From Liopterus haemorrhoidalis (Eukaryota; Arthropoda; Insecta; Coleoptera; Dytiscidae): a stretch of DNA of 64,000 bases. The stretch spans positions 242,072,654-242,136,653 of the forward strand of contig OZ020611.1 of NCBI GenBank assembly GCA_963971575.1. The letters are read 5' to 3'. Position numbers and translations under genes: made by a program. Shown here piece after piece: positions 49,801 to 61,800 of this stretch. Within the stretch, counting starts at the first letter, position 1. Each line of letters opens with the position of its first letter. A model generated the notes under the pieces. The model was not told where the DNA came from. It did not search any database and saw only the letters and a list, made by a program, of their open reading frames with translations.

Positions 49801-52800
49801 ATTCTTCCCTTTGTCGTAATATTATTGCAAAATATAGCGCAATTTTTCATTAATTTTCTCCATTTTCAAACGCAAACAACTTTCCAACCACTGCACAAAT
49901 TTTGATGTTTAGACACTCAAAGTAACGCTCGAACTGTCGCCTTTCCAACGAGCGCTTAGTTTTGTCGCAGCGATCTGTTTCCTGAGTTATTTGCAATTAG
50001 CGCCGTCTATCGGCCAAAACGCCATGAACTGATAGAGAGCATCTTTCCACCCACATATACCATAGCGTGTTCTTACGTTATTAATAGAACTATTGCCAGC
50101 TGCCCAAATTAAAATACATCACTTTGCGCCATCAGTGATTCCACCTTAATATTCTTGCGTTAATTTTATTTTTTATTTCTAGTTTTGGACAAATACGCCA
50201 ATCAGTTGATTAAAGAAAGTGTGGTAACACCTGAGGAGGTTAAAGATGTGCAAGACAAATATGAGAAGATCTGTGAAGAGTCTTACCAGAGTGCTAAACA
50301 AGAGACTCACATCAAGTACAAGGACTGGCTGGACAGCCCATGGTCCGGCTTCTTCGAGGGCAAGGACCCCCTCAAGGTGAACACTACAGGTGTCAAGGAA
50401 GACACGCTCGTACATATTGGCAAGAGGATGAGCAGTCCACCTCCTAATGCAGCTGACTTCGTTATCCATAGAGGTAAGTCTATCTACAAAATTTGAATAC
50501 ATTCGATATTGGTTATAAGTTTCTATTACTGTCTCGTGTTTTGTGTCGTTGTAAAAGCTTTAGTTACAATTAGTTGCCTCGTACGAAAATATGCGCCGCT
50601 TACAAATTTTTGTATGAGAAACTTATTATCTGTGGGTGTTGAAACTACTAAATATTGTTATTTCGTTTTCGTTTATAGGTATCGAAAGAATTTTGAAGGG
50701 TCGTATGGACATGGTTGAGGCCAGATTGGCTGACTGGGCTCTTGGTGAGGGAATGGCTTTTGGCTCATTGCTTAAGGATGGAATTCACGTTCGTCTCTCC
50801 GGTCAGGATGTAGAAAGAGGAACTTTCAGGTTAGTGCCATTTTTGTTAGTTATAAGCTTAGTTAAACTGAAGCAGGGCCATATCTATAGTATAGGTCAGT
50901 CGTTCAATTAACGCAGTTGGTCATTTTGCGTCATAACTGCAATGATGAACTTAAAATAACTAAGGCCCGGTCTTTCCACCTTCAGTTAAAGTTCCAGGTA
51001 ACTATCTGACAGATAAGGTTATTTGTAACTTCATCTACTGAATTAATGTCAATACCAATCAGTGAATTCAATACGTCAGTCTCATTATCCGTTAGATAAC
51101 TATCCGATAGATACATTTGTATAGAAAGAAGAAATGACATTTACTCAGCAGATGAAGTTACAAATAACCTTATCTGTCAGATAGTTACCTGGAGCTTTAT
51201 CTGAAGGTGGAAAAACCGGGCCTAAATCGATTTTTTTGCATGTGAACTATAGACTAACTAGTGCACCCGTTGCCAACTGTGTTGGCAAACACATCATTAC
51301 CTTAATGTGGAACTTACTAGACACCTCAGACTTCTTTCTCTAGCCATACGCCTTACTTCATCCAATTCAAATTAATTCAACTCTTCGCCCATTATTAAAA
51401 ACTGGACAAATAATGAGTATTATTTCGAATTATTTATTCATTAACTTTTTAAGATGGGAAAACGATTCATTTTCACTCTGTGCATTACATTTATAATGTT
51501 AAAACTAAAAATGATTTAAGACGTTGCATTTAAAATATATTTATTAAAATAAATTTTACAATTACTTATATAATATAAAAATACGCACACGGAAAAAAGC
51601 GCACATGAAAAAATACATACACGGAAAAAAGCGCACACGGCAAAAGGCACACACGGAAAAAAGCGTACTATATCTCAAATCAGTTTGAAATAAATCGTGA
51701 GAAATTATTACACAGTAAAATTTAATTGTTAGTCCGCTTTAATATATTGCGTTCACTTTTGTAAAGTTAAACCAGATCTGGTAAATTTGTCATTTCAAAA
51801 TATTCCTTACGCTGTAAAACCTACTTCAGATTTGTTGGTTATGATCATTATAACTAAGATGTCATTTATCTTTATGACATATGTCAAATGGAATGACAGT
51901 TTAAGAAAGTGAAATTTTTTACCATGTTTTTAATACCAACATGACATACAATTTTAAAGGTGCAAACTATTGAATATATAATCCGTCTCAATTTGTAATA
52001 CGACAAAACAGATGTTGTGATGTAAACAGACTTTGTCGTATCCATGTGAACCAATACTATGACAATATTATAAATGTATTGTCAATGTACAACATAAAAA
52101 ATGAACTTTCACTGTTAGTTCCGTATTACAAAATGAGACAGATAATATCAATTTGTAATTTTTACCCAAATATTTTAAATATTTCCAATCAATTTTAAAT
52201 TCACACAAATAAGTTGTCACCTAGTGACACTGATATGAATGACCAAACTCGGCCGGTAATTCTTGGTAAAAATGATAATTTTAAGGCGAGTTTTACTCAA
52301 TACATAACATTTACATTTTTGAAAATTTAAGACGTTAGATAATTTAAAACGTTAATCGTAGAAATTAAAAAATAATAAAGCATTAAAAAAATAATAATAA
52401 AGAAAAGAAAGTCACATTTTTCTTATTTACTTTCATCAAAGCCATATATTTTTTAAAATAATTATTTTTCTGCTACTAATAATTTTAATTTATATTATTT
52501 TTGTGTAAACAAATCAATTAACAACTATTATTATTACGCGTTATATGTCAATCGGCCCGATTCTGTAAAAAGTTACTAGATTAGTTGCTACTGAGTAACG
52601 TTGCTACGAAATAACTTTTATAGTAACTTTCTTATTAATCGCCAAACAATTGGTATTCTCCAAGCATAATAACAAGCAACGTTCTTATAACAAGTTATAT
52701 ATAGTAACGTTGCTACAAAGAACAGTGAAGTTAGAAGCAGATTACGTTCTGCGCAGGCGAGGTATTCGTTTTTAATTGAGTTTGACAGCTATGTTGTGAG

Positions 52801-55800
52801 TTTCTGAGGTTAAACGAAAAATGTTTTATAAACAAAATCAGAAAAAGAATTGCAAACAGATGGAAATTCTGTTGAATTTCCTGGCAAATAACCCGGTCAT
52901 GGTCGGTGATACGAGTGTTTAAAAAATAATTGAGAGGAATGAGTGGTGGTGCTGTGGTGATGTGCTATGTGGTTACTGTTTTCTATGTGGTGGTGCAAGT
53001 TATACTCATGATATAAATGAATTGGGTGGTATACAGTTAAAGAAGTTCGGATAGCCATTGAACAGGCGCGCACTTAAAACATTGATCTGGGAATGGTCTA
53101 TTTCGAAAAAATATCTGTAATATAATACAAATGTATTGTTGTGTTTTTATGGAGAGGACTGGGTTTATATATTAATTTAATTTTGATGATAATTTAATTT
53201 TTAATAATAAAAAAGGTGATTCTTATTTGCAATCGCTTAGTTTTTATTAAATAAGTATTTGATTTTTCAAATTCTTGGGGGAGGGGGTCTGAACTCGTCG
53301 ACCACCTCCTTGTGTGCGCTTCTATTGCTTCTATTGACAGACGTAGTTAATACATTTAAAAAATATTGTACTGTTATACTATTATAAAACAAATGTAAAT
53401 AAACAAACAAAAAAATAGAAATTGAAATAAAGAACTCGAAGAATTTTGTGCTGTACAGAAAATAAAATAAAAATCCTTCTATAATTATTGTCTCTATGTT
53501 GCCCTTCATTGTAAAATGCTTGAAATAATTCATTATTTATTTAATTTTGATTATAATTTAATTTTTAGTAATAAAAAAGGTGATTCTTATTTGCAATCGC
53601 TTAGTTTTTATTTAATAAGTATTTGATTTTTCAAATCCTTGGGGGAGGGGGTCTGAACTCGTCGACCACCCCCTTGTGTGCGCGGCTTCTATTGACAGTC
53701 ATAGTTAATAAATTTAAAAAATATTGTACTGTTATACTATTATAAAACAAATGTAAATAAACAAAAAAAAAAAAATAGAAATTGAAATAAAGAACTCGAA
53801 GAATTTTGTGCTATACAGAAAATAAAATAAAAATCCTTCTATAATTATTGTCTCTATGTTGCCCTTCATTGTAAAATGCTTGAAATAATTCATTATTAAA
53901 CAGAGAAATGGCGATTTTACACGATTTTAACAAGTTATTTTGAAGTTACTAAGTTACTAATAACTTTCTTAGCAACTAGTTACTAATTTCATAGCAACTT
54001 TTCTCTTACAGAATACGAATTTCGTGAAAGTTACTAAAATAGTTACTGACCTTGTATTGTAACTTTTTCGTAGTAACTTGCTTACAGAATTGGGCCGCTT
54101 GTATTTAGCAACTTTTATTGTAACGTTTTTGTAGTAACTTGCTTACAGAATTGGGCCGAATATAAACTCGGTGAGCTTTGGAATATTTCGTTACATTTTG
54201 GAACCTCTCTTCAATTATTTTAGATTTCACACAACTTCCACGCACCCACGCACGCATGGACACACGTTGGCGTATTATATTATAGATTTTTTAATACCAA
54301 CATGACATACAATTTCAAAGGTGCAAAATATTCAAATCAAAATTTCCTCTTTTGTTCCTTGTTTGTTTTTACAAAAGTGGACAACATATAACTAAATTAC
54401 AATTTATTTGCAGCCATCGTCATCACGTATTACATCATCAAACAGTCGACAAGGCCACATACCGTCCCCTTTGCAACTTATACCCCGATCAAGCTCCATA
54501 CACCGTATGTAACTCATCTCTTTCTGAGTACGGTGTACTTGGTTTCGAACTCGGTTACAGCATGACCAACCCTAACGCTTTGGTTTGCTGGGAAGCACAG
54601 TTTGGTGATTTCAACAACACCGCTCAATGCATCATCGATCAGTTCATCAGCAGCGGACAGGCCAAGTGGGTGAGACAGAGTGGGCTGGTATTGTTACAGC
54701 CCCATGGATTAGAGGGAATGGTGAGTTTTTAGATCGTTTTGATTAGATTTAGGTTTTTATTTAGGGTTTGTTTATGGATTCAAGGATATAACGCATGGTA
54801 AGAATTTTGTGTATCGGTGTATTTCTTTATGTTAATCATTTAGACTAGACCAGCGGTTCTTAAACTGTGGTCCGCGGACCCCTGGGGGTCCGCGAAACAA
54901 TATGAGATTAACATTACATCCCCCAACTTTTCGCTTTTATTCAAATAACTCATTTAATAAAAATCCTACATGGTCAGGACTTTTTGTATTTGTTATTACT
55001 TAACTAGTTATTGACATAACTAAACAATAATTAGGAAAAATTTAATTATTTTTATTCAACTGCAAATTATTTACAGAAAACATATTATAATAAGATCTAT
55101 TTTGACCATTATCTGACCAAGAAATGTTTGTATGAACTTAACGTATTATAATTTATAACTTTTCTAAATCTTTTACTACTATTTTTATTCATTTTACGTT
55201 TTTTATTCGTAGTGCTAATAAAAATGTTCATCTCTATAAATGCCCAAGACTATTTATTAAAATAACCAGCGATACATTTTTACTAATATTTATTATAACG
55301 TAGTGCCTATGAGATTACTGAGCCAGAAATTAAGTCTCAAGAACGACGTAAAATGCCTAGGGTTGGATGGGGTCCGCAAAAAAAAATGTTGTTCAAGAGG
55401 GGGTCCTAGGACTATATAAGTTTAAGAACCACTGGACTAGATGGTATATACTAGGGCTACCTTTTAAGTTTTTACAAAAACTAAGAAAGAAAATATTTTT
55501 TTAGAACAAACTGTTTTATTGCTTTTCAAAATATTCGCAAGATTTATACACTTTTGCATGCGTTCAAACCAATTCTCGAAACATTTTTTCCACTCTGAAT
55601 TTGGTATCTCAAAAACATGGTTTTCGAAGGATTCAACAGCTTCTTGAGGTGATGAAAATCGCTGTCCATGCATTTTTTTGTTTGACATTGGGGAAAAAAA
55701 GTCGTTAGGGGATAAATCAGGTGAATACAGGCAATGAGATATTAATTCGATGTTTTTCTCCTTCAAATAATCAATTGTTTGACGTGCTGTGTGGAAGCTT

Positions 55801-58800
55801 GCATTGTCATGATGAAGAATGATGCGACGTTTTTTGTTTTTTTCCTGATTTGTTGATGACTTCTGGCATACAAATTGTTGTATACTATTCAGCAATAACT
55901 GTTCTCCGGTCCTCTAAAGGACTGGTTGTGGCATGTCCAGTAGAATCGAAGAAACAAACGATCATTTTCTGGGAAGTGCTTCGTGAACGAATAACTTTTG
56001 TAGGTTTCGGTTCATCTAGGAAGACCCAAACAGTGGATTGCTGCTTGTACCCTTTTCACACTAGATCTTTAAGATCGGATGTTAAAGTGAATGTATCTTT
56101 AAACGCTAATGTGAAACCGTACGGCCTCGTCTAAACACGACCGATGTTTAAGACAGAGATCTGCGTCTTAAACTTCGTACGCATTGCCAACTTAATTTCT
56201 ATTATAAAAAAATACTCCTTGAATTTGTGCTGTCAACATTTTATATTATCATAAACAAGAATACTGTATTATATCGACGTTATAAGAAGTTTATACTTAT
56301 TGTTATAATAAAATTATTTATTTTAATAATGTGTTTAATAAAATACAGAGTTACAATAATTGAGATAAAATGTATCGATTTACATGTTAATACAGATGTA
56401 ATATATTCTTTATTGTAGTGCCTTTATTGTAGAATGAAATGAAATATCCTTAATTGTTTATAATAATTCAAAGTGTGCGTCTGCGCAGACAGTTCAAAAC
56501 TGGTAATTTCATGACGGTAACTTAAGGACAAAATTACTGTAGCTGATGACAGCACCAGAGATTTAAACATCAAGTGTGACAGCATACCGATCTTAAACAT
56601 CGGTGAACTTTAAGTTCACTCGTCTTAAAGATCTAGTGTGAAAAGGGTATTAGTGTCCGATTTATATGAATAAATCCAAGTTTCGTCACCTGCAATAATG
56701 TTGTATACGGATTTTGCAGTGCCTAGTAAATGTTCATGTAAAATCGAATGTATTGCAGTCTGCGATATGCCAAAGGATGCCTCTATCTCATGGTAAGTCA
56801 CATGCCGATCTTTTCCAATCATTTTGGGCACAGCATCGATGATTTTTTGAATCACAACCAATTTTGGTCGACCTTCACGAGATTCATCACTGACGGACGC
56901 AAAACCACGACGAAATCCTGCAAACCAATTGTAAACAGTCTTTTCTGATGGTGCTTCATTACCAAAAGTTGAACGAAGCGAATCTATGCATTGTTGATGA
57001 GTTAGGACTTTACTAAAATCGTAAAAAATCATCCAACAAACATTCACGAGTAATATCCATTTTTTCACTAACTTGGTTTTTTTAAACGCTCACTGTCAAT
57101 TTATAAGCTGCCATTGATTTCACAGTAACAAATGTCAAATTTTACGAAAATAGTAATGACACAATTCAATATTGCCATCTAGTGGCCGTTTGTAAAAACA
57201 TAAAAGGTAACCCTCGTAATAAAATCTGTCATATCATTGCATTTATGAGTTGATTAGTATTATTGAATTATAATTCAATAATAGCATAACATTTTAGTTA
57301 TTAATTGTTGAGTAGATGTGCTTGTGTATCATGAGAACTTCTCTTTTATCTCTTTACTGTAGTATTTTATTTGAATTAATTCTTAAATAATTTTTTCCAG
57401 GTTGTTGGTTTCTGAATGTATCTTAATCATTTTTAAATATTCTTTTACTGACAGGTATTATAATTTGTTAATGTTTTAATGGTGTTACGAGTAAGGTTTA
57501 TCTAGTAAGAATGTTGTTGGGTTTTTTAATACTTTTTCTTCCATGTTACTAAATTAGCCAGATTTAAAGAAGCGTCTAATTTAAATCAATTTATTGTAAT
57601 CCGCCAAGAGAACTTGGTTTTGGTAAGGTACATTTAATTGTAACTTTTTATTTCGTGTTTATTAATTACGTATTTTAATTATTTGTTACTAATATTTTAA
57701 ATCATTATTAATTTTGCATGTGTTTGCATTTTTATTATCTCGTAGGTATGACAAAGAAACTGTTATACGGTCACCTTACGTGTCTGTCTGTGTATGTATC
57801 AGTTCGGGAAATTTATAACCAAACTTCTGGACCTAAAAAAATTGAATTTTGGTATGCTTCAACAACTCGTTGCCATATAGAGGGAAAATAATTTTATTGT
57901 ATACATCACTGGTTAATAGTCAGTGCAACTATGGGCCGAGAGTTCCAGTTGCTAATAAACTGTCCTATAAATTTATTAGCAAAATAATTTTTTTTCCGAG
58001 AATTCCACCCCGAAATAGTTATTAGGTTGCTAATAAATAGGCTTATTTGTCTAATAACTTATAGGCAACATGAAGTGCTTAATAAACTGACATATAAGCA
58101 AAAACAAGTTCGCAAAATGTGTTAATGGGCGCGTTCAGCGCCTAAACCGTTGAGTCTAAACATAAACGTACGTTGATTAAACAATTTGGTGAATGTCTGA
58201 ACGGTTACCGGTTAGTTTCAACGCGAGTGTTTGACATTTTGAGTACATAACCTTAAAACATATTTAGAGATCAATTTCTAATAGATAAAAACCATTTTAG
58301 ACTGTCAAGTGGCAGAATTAATCAATTTGTTAGCTCCAGTGCTATTTAACTTGTATCTTGTATAAATTTTCCGCTAAAAATTTAGGTTAGGTATACAAGT
58401 CAACATAACTAAACATAAAATTTTTACGTTGAGATGTTTAGTAAACTGTTGACTGTCAACGGTAACGTTCAGAAGGTAAACGTAGTGAACGTACTAAACT
58501 GTTTAGGGCGCTGAACGCGCCCAATATTTCAATTTTAATTGAAAAACAGTATAATTTTAAAAGAATATACAAATGTGTAGTTTTTATACATCCATATTTT
58601 TTCTATAATGGTGATTTTAGTGTTTTATATACATTTTAGTAGTAAATCGACGATCTGTTTAATTAATTAAAAATAATAAGTTAAAATCTAAGACAACAGA
58701 ATTATAAGAACGATAATACATATAAAATATTTTACGGAGCTAAATAGTTGGTTTCAACATTCACAGATGGCGGGCTATTCGTAACGTACTAATTTATAAC

Positions 58801-61800
58801 AGATGTGAACGGTACATGCAGAGCCAGCCTGAGCAAGTATGGCGCCCCGGGCGAGATTTTTTTGCCACCCTCATAAAAAAAAATTAATTACTCTATATAA
58901 TACAAGTGATTACCTAAAGATAGGGTGACCAGATTTCAGTGAAGGGAAACCGGGACACAGGAAATAAAGAAGGTTTTCACCTCCCAGATCCAAGTGAAGA
59001 GTAAAGAAAAAAGATCCTCACCTCCCAGATCCAAGTGAAGAGCAAAAAAAAAAGGTCCTCACTTTTAAAATATTAAAATACGAGTGATGACCTGACCGTC
59101 CGCCGCCCTTCCTGGCCTGGCGTGGGCGGTCGCCCAACCTCACCCCCCTTAAAGCCGCTTCTGGGTACATGGAACGTTAAAAGAATGCATTAAAACATAA
59201 GTCAGAGCGTAACAACGAACAGTCTATAACTCGTTAATAAAGAGGTCTGAATGCGGCTTTATGCATGCTAGTGTGTTATTTAGTTTAAAGCGATAAGGAG
59301 TATAGTCATTTGCAAGTGAGTAAAAAGCTTTTTTAATTCAAAAATGTTGCAAGTATTTACTCACATTTTAATAAAATAAAAACGTATTAGTAGTACTATA
59401 GTGCGTTTGAAGATGAGTTTGCAGTACAGGGCATATGGAGTAGTTCTTTTTCATACTCTCTAATGGGTTTACAGAATGACGCTATCCTTTTCTTGCTAGT
59501 CGACGTTGCCAGCTCTAAAATGCGCTAATCTGTGAAGACGCAGTATTCTACAAATGGTCATTTGTTTTTTTTGAGTGTTAGTTTGAGTTTTATAAGAGCT
59601 GATTTTTGTAAATCATACAAGTTTTTTATATTATTACAATTGACACATTTGACACTTTTACAACATTTGGCAACAGCGCTCCCATTTGCCATAAGAGCTA
59701 TACTGCAAACTCACCTTTGAACGCAGTATACAGTACTAAAAGTACCACAGTCGTCGGACATATTTCCTCTGTGCACAGCGGCGTCACCGGTAATGTCATT
59801 TCTCAATTACTTACGTGAAAAAGCGCATGAAAGATAATTTTAATCCCGTTTGTAGAAAAATACTAATTTTTTAAAGATTTTTTATCTGTTTTAAGATATG
59901 AATCCACAAAATGCATGGTATCATTCAACCTGTTGCAAAATGGGTAAGAATTAGTGTAATGTCTGCATACAACAATAGTGACTTAACTGGGTAAGGCCTT
60001 CCGTAATCTGGCTCTCAAAAAAGTATTAAAAAACCTAAACTTACACCCGAGTAAAGTTACAGCCCAACATTTCTATTCCTTCGCTTCAGGGACCGGAGCA
60101 TTCTTCAGCCCGTCTCGAGCGTTTCCTTCAGATGTCCGCTGATGATCCAGACTATTTCCCACCAGAAAGTGAGGACTTCGCTGTCAGGCAACTACACGAT
60201 ATCAACTGGATCGTTACTAATGTTACAACACCAGCGAATTACTTCCACGTGTTGAGGAGACAGATCGCTCTGCCCTTCAGGAAGCCGCTGATTAATATGT
60301 CTCCGAAGAGCTTGTTGAGACATCCTGAAGCTAAGAGCTGTTTCGATGATATGTTGGAAGGAACTGACTTCTTGAGGTATGTAATGTTTTGTTTTATCAA
60401 GTTTAAACAGTGAACTGTCGTGGTTATGTGGTAAGGCAGTTTCACAGAACTCAGAGACGTTGGTTCAATTCCAGCTGTCTCCACTCATATAACATCATAC
60501 AGGGTGTTATGCAGAGTTGGGCATTATTTAACTAAACTTTCAATCAACTAAAAATTTGAATAAAAATGTAATCAAACTAAATTAATCATTCCTTATTCAA
60601 TCAATAATGGATGTAATCATAAATCCTTAACTAAATTATAATCATTAGTGTCAAATCATTAGTTTTCAATCATATTGTGATATTTTGTCAGAAAATTTTG
60701 AATCGCTTGAATCAATTTATATATTACATATATAATATCCCTATACCCAAATTCTCAATAATTTTCGGCCGTCTTGCAGCTTTCGAAAGAGCATTACATT
60801 TTGCCATTCTACCGACCTTAGAGGAATAACATATTTGGTAATGTCTTTTTCAAATTTTTGTGGTGACAATGTTCCTGCTCTAATTGTTCTTGATTTTTGA
60901 GAAACAGCTGTTTGTCTACCTTTAGAATCAAACTTTTTTAAATGCAATAAATGCATCGTTTCCGTGTCATCTTTTAAGATGAGATATAAAATTCGATGAA
61001 CTATTTTTATATCCTTTAATTTCAACTTTAGGTTGGCACTGACCCCATTGAGCAATGAACTTATTTTGCTCTACACTGCTTTTTTCGGCTAAATAGTGAA
61101 ATATATTGAATATTGAAAAAAACGTATCATCTACCGTTTTCGATTTAAATAAAAGATTTCTTCTTTTACCATCATTGGCTTATTGAGAAGAGTTTGAAGC
61201 TCCTGAATGCTTCAGATATTAAAAGAGTCGATGTACCAAAACTTTCACGAGTATCGTTGTCAGTCATGTTAGTGAAAAAATAGAAATATATAATTGTAAA
61301 ATATATCACTCAAATTTTTCACAAATTAAATCTGCGTCAGCAATGTATAAATACTAAATTACAATGAACAGTGAGAGTGAAAAAATCAAATCTCAATTTT
61401 TATTTTAGTTTCAATTATAACAAAAATTAATCATGATAATGAGTAAATATATAATTTAGTTACCAGTGTGAATGACTGCATTATGAGTAGGGTCCGGCAA
61501 AAATATGCAACGGTACTTTAGTTAGGTGTATGTTCGATAAAAAGCGGCACGTGTGTTATCTGTAGAAATAAAATGTAATTATATATATTTCTAATGTGCC
61601 CTGCTGACAAATAGTGTAGCGTATAAAAATTTAATATCTTATCAAAATCTGACCAATGGCAAAGGAGTGACCGGAATTACCTATCTCGGATATAATCCCA
61701 AAATAATGAGGTGTCGTTACTAAGATAAGAATTCATTGCGGTAAGTGTTTTATTCTTTTGTTTTTTCTTGGTTTTTTGTTAAAATAAAGTTATTTTAACG

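Larger units (their letters stand above)
52554..54157 (+). mobile_element. Harbinger-like element with tandem duplications
   Basis: GGCCCGATTCTGTAAAAAGT and, inverted, GGCCCAATTCTGTAAGCAAG mark the ends. The right end is duplicated (54060-54096 and 54121-54157). AGTTACTA/TAGTAACTT motifs are dense at both ends. Inside are a short Myb/MADF-like peptide start and a 364-bp tandem duplication. GGCCC termini suggest PIF/Harbinger; a target duplication is not clear. Confidence 0.65.
55451..57216 (-). mobile_element. Mariner C, split by a Harbinger MITE
   Basis: CTAGGGCTACCTTTTAAGTT and, inverted, CGAGGGTTACCTTTTATGTT with TA flanks (55449-55450, 57217-57218). Without the MITE at 56048-56649 it is about 1.16 kb. 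Confidence 0.88.
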
